Source: Thiomonas intermedia
GTDB lineage: Bacteria > Pseudomonadota > Gammaproteobacteria > Burkholderiales > Burkholderiaceae_C
Length of the DNA stretch: 37,908 nucleotides
Direction of reading: 5' to 3'
Assembly: GCA_020722545.1 (NCBI GenBank)
Contig: DYKQ01000003.1
Span: forward strand, 29,365 to 67,272
Position numbers and translations under genes: made by a program. Below are positions 8,319 through 17,361 of the stretch, one piece after another. Position 1 is the stretch's first letter. Each line of letters starts with the position of its first letter. The notes under the pieces were generated by a model that was not told the DNA's origin, did no database searches, and was given only the letters and a program-made list of their open reading frames with translations.

Positions 8319-9056
8319 ATGAAATCGACCCCGACCCCCACCGCCACGCAGATGGAAAGACCCCATCCTTGCGATCTGTGCTTTCAAAGCAAGTTCTGCC
8401 TGCCGATCGCGTTGCAGCCGTCGGAAATGGGGCGTATCCGAGACGTGATTCAGGCAACCGTGCGGGTGCAGAAGGGCGAAGCGCTTTTCAGCACCGGCCA
8501 GGCCATGACCAAGGTGTATTCGGTGCATGCGGGATCTTTCAAATCGTATGTCACCAGCTCCGACGGGCGGGAGCAGATTGTCGGTTTCCACATTCCCGGT
8601 GAGTTGATGGGCCTGGAGGGTCTGGGGCAGCACACCTATTTCACCGACACGGTCGCGCTCGAAGATAGCGAGGCTTGTGAAATCGATCTGCGTGCGCTGG
8701 AAACCACCACGCGCGACCTGCCCGCGCTGCAGCATCAGCTGCATTGCATTGTCGGCGGCAAGTTGGTGCGGGCGCAGCAAGATCAGTTTTCTCTGGGCAG
8801 CATGCATGCAGATGAGCGGCTGGCCCGCTTTCTGCTCGACTTGTCCGAACGCTTCAAGGCCCGTGGCCTGTCGCCCGATGAATTCGTCTTGCGCATGAGC
8901 CGCGAAGAGATTGGCAGTTATCTCGGCTTGAAACTGGAGACGGTCAGCCGTCTGATGTCCAAGTTTCACTCTGCGGGATTGATTCATGTGGCGCAGCGCC
9001 AGATTCGCATCACGGATCGCCACGCCCTCGCTGAGTTGTTGATGCCGCAAACCTGA
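8319..9056 (+). CDS. fnr: FNR-type oxygen-sensing transcription regulator
   Basis: A 245-residue Crp/Fnr-family protein. The N-terminal cysteines C18, C21 and C27 (C-x2-C-x5-C) plus C120 are the four ligands expected for an oxygen-labile [4Fe-4S] cluster. A cyclic-nucleotide-type beta-roll follows, then a dimerisation helix and an HTH with SREEIGSYLGLKLETVSRL, which contains the E..SR recognition pattern of FNR. It would bind TTGAT-N4-ATCAA sites, and two such boxes occur in this window before ccoN and ccoI. A terminator follows at 9086-9112. Orthologue names vary (Fnr, Anr, FixK-like); the four cysteines favour Fnr/Anr. Confidence 0.93.
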   Translation: MKSTPTPTATQMERPHPCDLCFQSKFCLPIALQPSEMGRIRDVIQATVRVQKGEALFSTGQAMTKVYSVHAGSFKSYVTSSDGREQIVGFHIPGELMGLEGLGQHTYFTDTVALEDSEACEIDLRALETTTRDLPALQHQLHCIVGGKLVRAQQDQFSLGSMHADERLARFLLDLSERFKARGLSPDEFVLRMSREEIGSYLGLKLETVSRLMSKFHSAGLIHVAQRQIRITDRHALAELLMPQT

Positions 9057-9085
9057 TCATTCTGAAGCGGCGACAAGTGAATTTA

Positions 9086-9114
9086 GGGGCTCCGAGAGGA
9101 GCCCCTTCGTTTTA
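9086..9114. terminator. Intrinsic terminator after fnr
   Basis: GGGGCTCC (9086-9093), GAGA, GGAGCCCC (9098-9105), then TTCGTTTTATT. It lies between the convergent ends of fnr and ccoH. The T-run favours termination of fnr transcripts. Confidence 0.88.
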
Positions 9115-9115
9115 T

Positions 9116-9595
9116 TCAGACGCCCGGTTCGAGCGTCAGCGTCGTTCCCGGAATCCAGACACCCGCCAGGCGCCAGTCTGCCGTTTCCACATGCACGCGG
9201 TAACGCACGGGCTCAAGGGGCGGGGAGAAAGCGCTGTAAGTACCTGAGGCGCCGCGGTGCAAGTCGATCTGCACGTCTTTCTGCTTGGACAAAGGATGAC
9301 GCAACATCAAGTGCAGGGTGTCGCGAGCGATCTGCTGGTTGAGCTTGAGGTCAATGCGCCCGGCTGTGATCGAGATCTGTCCCGAAAGATGCAGGGCCTG
9401 GGCATGTCGCTCGCGCTGAATGTCGCCGCCTACCGCGAGCCCCTTTTTGTAGTAGTGGTCGGTCACCAGGCTGTCGGGGGTGCGGCTGGCGAGGTAGATG
9501 GTGTACACACTGGCCCAAACCGCGATCAGGGGGAGCGCGATCAAAAACCAGGGCCATGGCTCACGGTACCAGGGGCGGGAAGCGGCGGTTTGCAT
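9116..9595 (-). CDS. ccoH: FixH/CcoH family cbb3 oxidase assembly protein
   Basis: A 159-residue protein with one N-terminal transmembrane helix (about residues 13-35) and a periplasmic domain, matching FixH/CcoH. CcoH is a tightly bound assembly factor of cbb3-type cytochrome oxidase. The motif DSLVTDHYYKKGL just after the helix is typical of the family. The start chosen is ATG at 9595, because GGAGA sits seven bases upstream; a TTG at 9625 would overlap the ccoG stop. It directly follows ccoG and is probably co-transcribed. Confidence 0.88.
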   Translation of the reverse strand: MQTAASRPWYREPWPWFLIALPLIAVWASVYTIYLASRTPDSLVTDHYYKKGLAVGGDIQRERHAQALHLSGQISITAGRIDLKLNQQIARDTLHLMLRHPLSKQKDVQIDLHRGASGTYSAFSPPLEPVRYRVHVETADWRLAGVWIPGTTLTLEPGV

Positions 9596-9621
9596 GGAAA
9601 CATCTCCTGCGGTTCGGGTGT

Positions 9622-11040
9622 TCAAGGGACGATGAAGGTGGTCTTGCTCGACGCAGAGATCGGCTTTTCGCCTTCCGACGTGGCAATGATCTCGATTTTG
9701 TAAACGCCCTTCTTCGCGTTGTCGACTGGAATGGTCACTTCCAGCGGCTCGAGAATATTGGTCGATGCGGGCAACTCGTAGGTATTTCGATCATGCACCG
9801 CCACGCCCTCCAGACCCTTGACCTCGACGCGAATCTTTCGCGCCTTTTCCGTGGTATTCATCAGCTGGATCTGATAGACGTTCTCGACCAGACCTCCGGG
9901 GATTTCGCGCGACAGCACGCCGCGATCACGCATCACGTTCATCTTCAAGGGATCGCGCGTGGCCAGCCCGCCGACAAACAGCCCCACCATGACGAGCAGC
10001 AGCGCCGAGTAAATGAGAATGCGCGGTCGCAGCAGATGCGCCCATTGCTGGCGCTTGCTCCACTTGTTCTTCATGGCGTTTTCGCTGGAGTAGCGAATCA
10101 GCCCGCGCGGATAACCCATCTTGTCCATGACCTGATCGCAGGCATCGACGCAGGCGCCGCAGCCTATGCACATGTATTGCAGGCCATCGCGGATATCGAT
10201 GCCCGTCGGGCAGACCTGCACGCAGATGCTGCAGTCCACGCAATCGCCCTTGCCCTGCGCGCGCGGATCGACACCCTTGCCCCGCTTGCCGCGCGGCTCG
10301 CCCCGTTCGGTGTCGTAGGTGACGATGAGCGTGTCCTTGTCGATCATCACCGACTGAAAGCGGGCATAAGGGCACATGTACTTGCAGACCTGCTCGCGCA
10401 TGAAGCCTGCGTTGCCGTAGGTGGCGAAGCCGTAGAACAGAATCCAGAACGTCTGCCAAGGGCCGAGGCTTGCGCTGACGACCTGACCGGCCAAGGTCAG
10501 AATGGGCGTGAAGTAGCCCACGAAGGTGAAGCCCGTCCACAAGGCCGCTGCAATCCACAGGCCGTGCTTGAGCGCCTTCTTGCCGATCTTTCGCGCATTC
10601 CAGTCTTGTCCGTCGAGGCGGATGCGTGCCAGCCGGTCGCCCTCGACCTTGCGCTCGATCCACATGAAAATTTCGGTGTACACCGTTTGCGGACAGGCAT
10701 AGCCGCAGAACAGCCGCCCGGCGATGGCCGTGAACAGAAACAGACCGTAGGCCGAGATGATCAGCAGCAGGGCGAGGAAGATCACGTCCTGCGGCCACAG
10801 AATCATGCCGAAAAAGTAGAACTTCCGGGTGGACAGATCGAGCAGCACGGCCTGACGGCCATCCCACTGCAACCAGGGCAAGCCGTAGAACAGCGCCTGG
10901 GTGAACACCACCATGAACACCCGCCAGTTATTGAACCAGCCGGTGACCGAGCGGGAATAGATTTTTTTGCGAACCTCGTACAGCCACTCTTCAGAGGCTG
11001 AAATATCGTCGTCGCTGGGTTCTGGCGCCTTGGCGTTCAT
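9622..11040 (-). CDS. ccoG: Cytochrome c oxidase accessory protein CcoG (FixG/RdxA)
   Basis: A 472-residue membrane-bound polyferredoxin. About five transmembrane segments surround cysteine motifs: CGYACPQTVYTEIFMWIERK, CKYMCPYARFQ, then two ferredoxin-like clusters CVDCSICVQVCP and CIGCGACVDACD. A periplasmic Ig-like C-terminal domain completes the FixG fold. CcoG acts in cbb3 assembly, with a reported role in copper reduction. It lies downstream of ccoP after a 107-base gap that contains a strong hairpin. The start is ATG at 11040. Confidence 0.95.
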   Translation of the reverse strand: MNAKAPEPSDDDISASEEWLYEVRKKIYSRSVTGWFNNWRVFMVVFTQALFYGLPWLQWDGRQAVLLDLSTRKFYFFGMILWPQDVIFLALLLIISAYGLFLFTAIAGRLFCGYACPQTVYTEIFMWIERKVEGDRLARIRLDGQDWNARKIGKKALKHGLWIAAALWTGFTFVGYFTPILTLAGQVVSASLGPWQTFWILFYGFATYGNAGFMREQVCKYMCPYARFQSVMIDKDTLIVTYDTERGEPRGKRGKGVDPRAQGKGDCVDCSICVQVCPTGIDIRDGLQYMCIGCGACVDACDQVMDKMGYPRGLIRYSSENAMKNKWSKRQQWAHLLRPRILIYSALLLVMVGLFVGGLATRDPLKMNVMRDRGVLSREIPGGLVENVYQIQLMNTTEKARKIRVEVKGLEGVAVHDRNTYELPASTNILEPLEVTIPVDNAKKGVYKIEIIATSEGEKPISASSKTTFIVP

Positions 11041-11080
11041 CGCACGTTCCGGGCTGATAAATATGGGGCTGACTCAAGCG

Positions 11081-11114
11081 GCATCGGGGCGCAATTGATC
11101 TTGCGCCCCGATGC
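11081..11114. promoter_or_regulatory. Strong intercistronic hairpin between ccoP and ccoG
   Basis: GCATCGGGGCGCAA (11081-11094), a 6-base loop, and TTGCGCCCCGATGC (11101-11114) form a perfect 14-bp stem. No T-run follows on the minus strand, so it does not look like an efficient intrinsic terminator. It may stabilise the ccoNOQP message or set the ratio of structural to assembly gene expression. Confidence 0.75.
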
Positions 11115-11147
11115 AGGTCAGAGAATGAAAAGAATCGAAGACTGGAC

Positions 11148-12092
11148 TTACTTCGCCGCTTCCGCACCGTGGCTGATGCTGTAAACGTAGGCGGCCAGCA
11201 AGTGAATCTTTTCGGGCGAAAGAAAGTCTTTCTGCGCAGGCATCTGGCCGGCGCGACCCTTCTCGATGGTGTGGGAAATGGCCTCGATGCTCGACCCGAA
11301 CAACCACTGCCGCTTGGGGTCGGCCAGATCGGGGGCGCCCAGGGCCTTGTTGCCCGTGCCGTCGGCGCCGTGGCAAGCCGCGCAGGCCGTGGCGAACAAG
11401 GGCTTGCCCTGTGCCGCCAGTTGGGCATCGTGCTTCATGCCGCTGAGGCTGCGCACGTAGTTGGCCACGGCGAGCACGCCGGGCTTGCCGCCAACCGCGG
11501 CCTCCATCGGCGGCATCATGCCCATGCGGCCGTTGGTAATGGTTTCCACCAAAACCTCGGGACTGTTGCCGTACAGCCAGGCATTTGCGTTGTGGATGGT
11601 CAGGTTGGGAAAGCCCTTGGCGCCTCCGGCGTCTGATCCGTGGCACTGAGAGCAATAGGTCAGAAACATGCGCTGACCGGTGGCCATGGCCGTGGGGTTG
11701 GCGGCGAGTTCAGGAATCGGCGTTTTCATGTAGGCCGCATACAGGGGTGCGATGCGCGCATCGAATGCGGCCGATTCCTGCTGGTACATCTTGTCGCTGG
11801 AATACCCGAGGATGCCCTTGTAAAACGCCAGGCCGCCGTAGAGCGACAGATAGATCACTGCAAAAATCAGCGTCAGGATGAACAGCCCCATCCACCAGCG
11901 CGGCAAGGGATTGTTGAACTCCTGCAGATCGCCATCCCAGACGTGGCCGGTCGTGGCGATGGGGTTGCCCGCCTTGTCGCGAAACACGGTTTGCCGTGCC
12001 GTACCACGCAGAAAAAGGAACAGGGCAACGATGGAAACAATGGTGACGCCGCCGATCCAGAAGGCCCACCCGGGGGAATAGAACTGGTTCAT
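11148..12092 (-). CDS. ccoP: cbb3-type cytochrome c oxidase subunit III (CcoP, dihaem)
   Basis: A 314-residue membrane-anchored dihaem cytochrome c. It has two N-terminal transmembrane helices (about residues 9-28 and 67-90), then two CxxCH haem sites, CSQCH at 147-151 and CAACH at 237-241. It passes electrons from cytochrome c to CcoO and CcoN. Its ATG overlaps the ccoQ stop (ATGA), so translation is coupled. The length matches the family (about 300). Confidence 0.96.
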   Translation of the reverse strand: MNQFYSPGWAFWIGGVTIVSIVALFLFLRGTARQTVFRDKAGNPIATTGHVWDGDLQEFNNPLPRWWMGLFILTLIFAVIYLSLYGGLAFYKGILGYSSDKMYQQESAAFDARIAPLYAAYMKTPIPELAANPTAMATGQRMFLTYCSQCHGSDAGGAKGFPNLTIHNANAWLYGNSPEVLVETITNGRMGMMPPMEAAVGGKPGVLAVANYVRSLSGMKHDAQLAAQGKPLFATACAACHGADGTGNKALGAPDLADPKRQWLFGSSIEAISHTIEKGRAGQMPAQKDFLSPEKIHLLAAYVYSISHGAEAAK

Positions 12093-12283
12093 GATTTGGT
12101 CTTGTCGGAGGTCTTGGACTCATCGCCCTTGTCGAAAGACTCGGGCGGGTGATTCTTGGAATCGAGGAAAGGGATCATCCCGTCCTTTTCATGCGTCTTT
12201 TTGAATCGGGGCGAAAACGCCCACCACACGATGCCAGCGAAGACCACGATGGAGAGAACGAGAACGATCGAGCCGAAGGACAT
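12089..12283 (-). CDS. ccoQ: cbb3-type oxidase small subunit CcoQ (FixQ)
   Basis: A 64-residue protein with a single N-terminal helix (about residues 4-23) and a short charged tail, in the ccoO-ccoQ-ccoP position. CcoQ stabilises the cbb3 complex. The sequence IVWWAFSPRFKKTHE just after the helix resembles FixQ proteins. The start is ATG at 12283, 10 bases after the ccoO stop. Confidence 0.9.
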   Translation of the reverse strand: MSFGSIVLVLSIVVFAGIVWWAFSPRFKKTHEKDGMIPFLDSKNHPPESFDKGDESKTSDKTKS

Positions 12284-12293
12284 GATGCTTTCC

Positions 12294-12935
12294 TCAGTAG
12301 TTGATGTAATTGGCCTTGGACTTGTAATTGCTCAGCACCGTGCCCAGGCCTTGCAGATACGCAATCAGCGCGTCTTCCTTGGTCTTGCCTTCGAGCTCTT
12401 GCGGCGCCGCGGCGATCTCGGCCTCGGTGTAAGGCACGCCCAGAGTTTTCATGGCGCGCATCTTGGCCTGGATCTGGCTAGCCTCGGCAGGCTGGTGCTG
12501 CAGCCAGGTGTAGGCCGGCATGATGCTTTCGGGCACCAGATCGCGCGGTTGACGCAGATGCAGGCGCTGCCACTCGTCGGAATACTTGCCGCCGACGCGG
12601 GCCAGATCGGGGCCGGTGCGCTTGCTGCCCCACTGGAAGGGATGGTCGTAAACCGACTCGCCCGCCACCGAGTAGTGTCCATAGCGCTCGACCTCGGCGC
12701 GCAGCGGGCGGATCATCTGCGAGTGGCAGAGGTAGCAGCCCTCGGCCAGATACACGTCGCGACCTTCGAGCTGCAAGGCGGTATAGGGCTTGACGCCGGG
12801 AATGGGCTGGGTCGTGCTCTTGTCGAAGAACAGGGGCACGAGCTGAACCAGCCCGGCGATGCTGACGACGATCGCCACCAGCACGATCATCAGACCCACG
12901 TTCTTCTCGATGGTCTCGTGATTAAAAGTTGCCAT
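12294..12935 (-). CDS. ccoO: cbb3-type cytochrome c oxidase subunit II (CcoO, monohaem)
   Basis: A 213-residue membrane-anchored cytochrome c with one N-terminal helix (about residues 13-36), haem motif CYLCH at 67-71, and the family phrase [20 protein letters not shown]. It carries electrons to the CcoN active site. The length is standard. It lies 19 bases downstream of ccoN. Confidence 0.96.
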   Translation of the reverse strand: MATFNHETIEKNVGLMIVLVAIVVSIAGLVQLVPLFFDKSTTQPIPGVKPYTALQLEGRDVYLAEGCYLCHSQMIRPLRAEVERYGHYSVAGESVYDHPFQWGSKRTGPDLARVGGKYSDEWQRLHLRQPRDLVPESIMPAYTWLQHQPAEASQIQAKMRAMKTLGVPYTEAEIAAAPQELEGKTKEDALIAYLQGLGTVLSNYKSKANYINY

Positions 12936-12954
12936 GAATATCTCCGAATCGTGA

Positions 12955-14397
12955 TCAGGCGTGGGCCACGCTCAGTGCAGGCACCGGCGCGTCGACGGGC
13001 TTGCCCTGGCGGATGGTGCGATAGGCGTTGTAGACCATCAGGCACATGCCGAAGAGATAGATCGAGCCGCCGATGGCGCGAATGACATACAGGGGGATGA
13101 CCGCCTTGATGCTTTCGATGAAGCTGTAGGTCAGCGAGCCGTCGGACTGCATGGCGCGCCACATCAGCCCTTCGGTCACGCCAGCCACCCACAGCGAGGC
13201 GATATAGAGCACCACGCCGATGGTCGCCGTCCAGAAGTGGACTTCGATGAGGCGCTTGCTCCACATCTGAGTCTGGCCCCACAGGCGCGGAATCAGGTAA
13301 TACAGGCTGCCCATGGTGATCATGCCCACCCAGCCCATCGCACCGGAATGCACGTGGCCGATGATCCAGTCGGTGTAGTGACCCAGCGCACTCACCGTCT
13401 TGACCGAGAGCATCGGCCCTTCGAAGGTCGACATGCCGTAGAACGACAGCGCGGTGATCAGGAACTTGAGGATGGGGTCTTCGCGCAGCTTGTACCAGGC
13501 GCCCGACAGGGTCATCATGCCGTTGATCATGCCGCCCCAGCTTGGCGCCAGCAGGATGAGCGAGAACACCATGCCCAGCGACTGCGTCCAGTCAGGCAGC
13601 GCGGTGTAGAGCAGGTGGTGCGGGCCGGCCCACATATAGGTGAAGATCAGCGCCCAGAAGTGCACGATGGACAGGCGGTACGAATAGATCGGACGCTCGG
13701 CCTGCTTGGGGATGAAGTAGTACATCATGCCCAGGAAGGAGGTGGTGAGGAAGAAGCCCACGGCGTTGTGGCCATACCACCACTGGATCATCGCATCCTG
13801 CGCGCCGCCGTACACCGAGTAGCTCTTCCACGACAGCAGGCTGATGGGCAGCTTGATGTTGTTGACGATGTAGAGCAGCGCAATGGTGATGATGTAGGCG
13901 CCGAAGAACCAGTTCGCCACATAGATGTGCGGCGTCTTGCGCTTCATGATGGTGCCGAAAAACACCACGGCATAGGCCACCCAGGTGATGACGATCAGCA
14001 GGCTGATCGGCCATTCCTGTTCGGCGTATTCCTTGCCGCTGGTGATGCCCAGCGGATAGGTGATGGCGCACAGCACGATCACCGCCGTCCACCCCCAGAA
14101 GGTGAACTCAGCCAGCTTGGGCGCAAACAGCGGAACCTGACAGGTGCGCTGCACGATGTAGTACGACGTCGCAAACAGCGCCGTGCCGCCAAAACCGAAA
14201 ATCACCGCATTGGTGTGCAGCGGGCGCAAACGCCCCCAGCTCAGCCATTCCATGCCGTAGGTCATGTCGGGAAAGACCAGTTGCACCGCAATGAACACGC
14301 CGATCAGCATGCCCGCCACGGCCCAGACCAGGGTCATGACGGTGAATTTGCGCACCAGCGCGTAGTTGTAAGTCTGTTTAAGCGTCAGATCGCTCAT
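12955..14397 (-). CDS. ccoN: cbb3-type cytochrome c oxidase catalytic subunit CcoN
   Basis: A 480-residue haem-copper oxidase subunit I of the C (cbb3) class with about 12 hydrophobic segments and the conserved histidine-bearing stretches, for example [15 protein letters not shown] and [16 protein letters not shown]. It reduces oxygen to water with high affinity. The start chosen is ATG at 14397 because AGGTGGAG sits just upstream; a GTG at 14406 would lie inside that ribosome binding site. The promoter region 14398-14490 carries an FNR box at 14470-14483. Confidence 0.97.
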   Translation of the reverse strand: MSDLTLKQTYNYALVRKFTVMTLVWAVAGMLIGVFIAVQLVFPDMTYGMEWLSWGRLRPLHTNAVIFGFGGTALFATSYYIVQRTCQVPLFAPKLAEFTFWGWTAVIVLCAITYPLGITSGKEYAEQEWPISLLIVITWVAYAVVFFGTIMKRKTPHIYVANWFFGAYIITIALLYIVNNIKLPISLLSWKSYSVYGGAQDAMIQWWYGHNAVGFFLTTSFLGMMYYFIPKQAERPIYSYRLSIVHFWALIFTYMWAGPHHLLYTALPDWTQSLGMVFSLILLAPSWGGMINGMMTLSGAWYKLREDPILKFLITALSFYGMSTFEGPMLSVKTVSALGHYTDWIIGHVHSGAMGWVGMITMGSLYYLIPRLWGQTQMWSKRLIEVHFWTATIGVVLYIASLWVAGVTEGLMWRAMQSDGSLTYSFIESIKAVIPLYVIRAIGGSIYLFGMCLMVYNAYRTIRQGKPVDAPVPALSVAHA

Positions 14398-14469
14398 CTG
14401 CTCCACCTGTTGATAAGAAGTAACGAACCGTAATGTAGAGCATGGTCATTTACTTATGGACACACTGAA

Positions 14470-14483
14470 TTGACATGTATCAA
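14470..14483 (-). promoter_or_regulatory. FNR box upstream of ccoNOQP
   Basis: On the minus strand TTGATACATGTCAA differs from the FNR consensus TTGAT-N4-ATCAA at one base. Its centre is 79 bases upstream of the ccoN ATG. A -10-like TAAATG lies about 27 bases downstream of the box centre (RC of 14447-14452). The spacing roughly suits an FNR-activated class II promoter. Confidence 0.8.
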
Positions 14484-14566
14484 CACATTTCTTTTGGTAA
14501 GGGTAAGCACTAGGGAAAAGCGGGACCCGTGCGCTGTCAATGCGACACCTTGCCGCAATGTGCAGA

Positions 14567-14785
14567 TCAAGTCCGTTGCTGCGGCCCTTCACCGTCGGCG
14601 GATTTCTCTGCCGCTTTCTCGGGTAAAGACTCAGGTTTGGGCTTATCGTCGTCCATCAGAATGGCGTGGGCCGGACCTTCCATATCGTCGAACTGACCGC
14701 TGCGCGCCGCCCACCACAGCACCCCCACGATGAGCAGCACCAGCAGCACACTGATGGGGACGAGAATGAGCAGAGAACCTTCCAT
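14567..14785 (-). CDS. ccoS: cbb3 oxidase maturation protein CcoS
   Basis: A 72-residue protein with one N-terminal transmembrane helix (residues 5-26) followed by WWAARSGQFDDMEGPAHAIL, the family signature, and a charged tail. CcoS is needed for cofactor insertion into cbb3 oxidase. It follows ccoI by 9 bases and is probably in the same transcript. Confidence 0.92.
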   Translation of the reverse strand: MEGSLLILVPISVLLVLLIVGVLWWAARSGQFDDMEGPAHAILMDDDKPKPESLPEKAAEKSADGEGPQQRT

Positions 14786-14794
14786 GGCGCGCTT

Positions 14795-17314
14795 TCAAAG
14801 AGTGGGCGCAATACGCTCGCGGCGCGCCAGGCGGGCTGCATTGAGCACCACCAGCAGCGAGGAGGCGCTCATGCCGACCGCCGCCCAGACCGGGGTGATG
14901 AAACCCGCCACTGCCAGCGGAATCGCCAGCAGGTTGTAGACCACGGCCCAGATCAGGTTCTGCCGCATCACGCCCACCGTGCGCCGTCCGGTGGCAACCA
15001 GCCTAGGCAAGGCGCGCATGTCCGGGTGATGCAGGATGACATCGGCCCCGGCCCGGGCAATCGGCGCGGCGCCGGCAAAGCTCACCGACAGATCGGCCGC
15101 CGCCAGCACCGGGGCATCGTTCACCCCGTCGCCCACCATCGCCACCACCCGCCCCTGCGCGCGCCATTGGCGCACGCGTTCGAGCTTGTCTTCCGGGCTC
15201 AGGCCGCCCTCGGCGCGCGCCACGCCGAGCCGCGCGGCCCAGGCCTGAACCGTGCGTACCGCATCGCCCGACAACACCGCCACCTCGGCGCCAGCGGCTT
15301 GCAGCGACTGCAAGGCTTCCCGCGCGCCGGGGCGCAGCGTTTCGGCGATGTCGAACACGGCCAGCGCACGCCCGCTGAGACTCAGGCCAAGCCGGGTGAG
15401 CGGAATATCGCTGGCTTCGGGCGGCTGCGCCTGCGCCACACCCGAAAAGGCCGCATGCCCCAGCCGCAGCGTCTGTCCCTGCCACACGGCCTGGATGCCG
15501 CCATGCGGCACGGCGCGCAAATCCTGCACCGTTTCCACGATATCGCCCTGCGCGGCAGACGCCATGAACGCCCGTGCGAGCGGATGCTGCACACCCTGCT
15601 CCAGCGCGCGCGCCAGCGCCAGCACCTGCTCACGGCTGTAGGAAGAATCGAGCAGGCGCACGGCCGAGACAATAGGTTCGGCCGTGGTCAGCGTGCCGGT
15701 TTTGTCGAACAGCCAGAGATCGACCTGAGGCGCACGGTCGAGCGCGTGCCCGCGTGCGAGCAGCACGCCATGCCGCGAGAGTTGCGCGGTGGATGCCGCC
15801 AGCGCCGCAGGCACGGCCAGCGACAAGGCGCAGGGACAGCTCACCACCAGCACCGCCACCAGTGTCGGCACGATGCGCGCCGGATCGAGCCACCACCACA
15901 GCAGCACGGTAAGCGCAGCCACCGCCAACAAACCCAGCGTGAACCATTGCGCGGCGATGTCGGCCAACTGGGCCGAGCGCGGCTTGCTGGCCAGCGCATG
16001 CTGCATCAGCTCGACCATCTGCGCGATGCGCGTGCTCGCGCCGGTTTGCGTGGCCCGCACGATGAGCGGCGATTGCCGGTTCATGCTGCCCGCCAGAATG
16101 GCATCGCCCGCCTGTTTGGGCACGGCACGGCTCTCGCCCGTGAGCAGAGCTTCGTCCACCAATGACGCACCCGAGATCACCACGCCGTCCACCGCGGCGG
16201 CGCTGCCGCTGGGCAACTCCACCTCATCGCCCGCACGCACCTGGGTGATGGCCACGCTGCGCCAGTCTTCTTCGCCGCTGGCTCGCACCCGCACGGCGGC
16301 GGGCAGTTGTTCCATTAGTTCTTCGGCCGCGTTCAGGCTGCGCTGACGCAGGCCGTCCTCGATCAGGCGCGCGGTGAGCAACAGGGCGAGAAACATCACC
16401 ACCGAATCGAAATACACATGGCTCTGGCCATGCAGCACGCTCCACAGACTCGCGGCAAACGCGCTCCACAGACCGAGAGTGACGGGCACATCCATGCCCA
16501 GGCGGCGGTTGCGCACATCGCGCAGCGCCCCCATGAGGAAAGGCCAGCCGGAAAACAGCAAGGCGGGCAAGGTGAGCGCCAGACTGCCCCACTGGAAAAT
16601 GCCCTGCTCCGCCGCATTGAGCCCCTCGGCATCGAGGTAGCCCGGCCAGGCGAACATCATCACCTGCATCATCGCCAGCCAGGCCACGAGGGTGCGCAAA
16701 ATGGCCAAGCGACGGGCGCGGCGGTGATTGAGCTCGCTCTGGTGACGCGCGTTGGGCAGCGGGCGATAACCCACCTCGGCCAGCGCCTGAAACACCTGCG
16801 CCAGTTGCACAGTGTTGGCATCCCACTGCAACGCCACGCGACGGGTGGAGTAGTTCACCGTGGCGGCGAGCACGCCCGGAATGGCCCGCAGACGCTGCTC
16901 GATCAGCCAGACGCAGGCGCCGCAATGAATGCCATCGACTGCAATCTGGGTGCTCCACCGGCCTTCGCCCAGCGACGTGGCATAGGCGGTGAGAAACGCT
17001 GGGTCGGCCAGCGCCATCCACTGTTGATGGAGTTTGTCGATCTCTTCGCGCGGCAGTGCGGCCAGCGCGCCTTCGCCTGCGGTGCGGCGGTCGTAATAGG
17101 CGCACAGCCCGCCCTGCACGATGATCTCTGCCGCCGCCGCGCAGCCTTGGCAGCAAAAGCTACGCCACTGCCCGTCCAGCTCCATGCGCACCGGCGCGTC
17201 GCCCAAAGGCAGGCTGCAGTGATAGCAGCCGGTTTCCTCAGCAGGTTGCGCCGACATCTGCGCCTGATTGGAGGCGCCGGACAGGGGAAGGAGGGAACTC
17301 GACATGATGACCAT
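14795..17314 (-). CDS. ccoI: Copper-exporting P-type ATPase for cbb3 assembly (CcoI)
   Basis: An 839-residue P1B-type ATPase of the CcoI/FixI/CopA2 class, which moves copper to the periplasm for cbb3 assembly. It has an N-terminal Cys-rich segment (C30, C33, C54, C55, C58) and an HMA domain with GIHCGAC at 128-134. The transporter part carries LTGES (391-395), CPC in a membrane helix (493-495), DKTGT (phosphorylated D537) and GDGVNDAP. Two early ATGs (17314, 17305) lack a good ribosome site. An FNR box at 17341-17354 predicts transcription from about 17306, which would favour 17305 (nearly leaderless) or ATG 17257, just before the Cys-rich segment. I list the longest version. Confidence 0.94.
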   Translation of the reverse strand: MVIMSSSLLPLSGASNQAQMSAQPAEETGCYHCSLPLGDAPVRMELDGQWRSFCCQGCAAAAEIIVQGGLCAYYDRRTAGEGALAALPREEIDKLHQQWMALADPAFLTAYATSLGEGRWSTQIAVDGIHCGACVWLIEQRLRAIPGVLAATVNYSTRRVALQWDANTVQLAQVFQALAEVGYRPLPNARHQSELNHRRARRLAILRTLVAWLAMMQVMMFAWPGYLDAEGLNAAEQGIFQWGSLALTLPALLFSGWPFLMGALRDVRNRRLGMDVPVTLGLWSAFAASLWSVLHGQSHVYFDSVVMFLALLLTARLIEDGLRQRSLNAAEELMEQLPAAVRVRASGEEDWRSVAITQVRAGDEVELPSGSAAAVDGVVISGASLVDEALLTGESRAVPKQAGDAILAGSMNRQSPLIVRATQTGASTRIAQMVELMQHALASKPRSAQLADIAAQWFTLGLLAVAALTVLLWWWLDPARIVPTLVAVLVVSCPCALSLAVPAALAASTAQLSRHGVLLARGHALDRAPQVDLWLFDKTGTLTTAEPIVSAVRLLDSSYSREQVLALARALEQGVQHPLARAFMASAAQGDIVETVQDLRAVPHGGIQAVWQGQTLRLGHAAFSGVAQAQPPEASDIPLTRLGLSLSGRALAVFDIAETLRPGAREALQSLQAAGAEVAVLSGDAVRTVQAWAARLGVARAEGGLSPEDKLERVRQWRAQGRVVAMVGDGVNDAPVLAAADLSVSFAGAAPIARAGADVILHHPDMRALPRLVATGRRTVGVMRQNLIWAVVYNLLAIPLAVAGFITPVWAAVGMSASSLLVVLNAARLARRERIAPTL

Positions 17315-17340
17315 GCTAGAAACTGCGCCCTCACCCCGCC

Positions 17341-17354
17341 TTGAGATGTATCAA
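17341..17354 (-). promoter_or_regulatory. FNR box upstream of ccoI
   Basis: Minus strand TTGATACATCTCAA has one mismatch to TTGAT-N4-ATCAA and differs by a single base from the box before ccoN. It lies in the 47-base gap between the hrpA end and ccoI, so it can only serve the ccoIS unit. A class II position would put the transcript start near 17306. Confidence 0.8.
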
Positions 17355-17361
17355 GAAGTTT

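Noticed and set aside
14500-14566. TTGACA on the minus strand near 14540 as an extra ccoN promoter
   Set aside because: No acceptable -10 hexamer at 16-18 bases.
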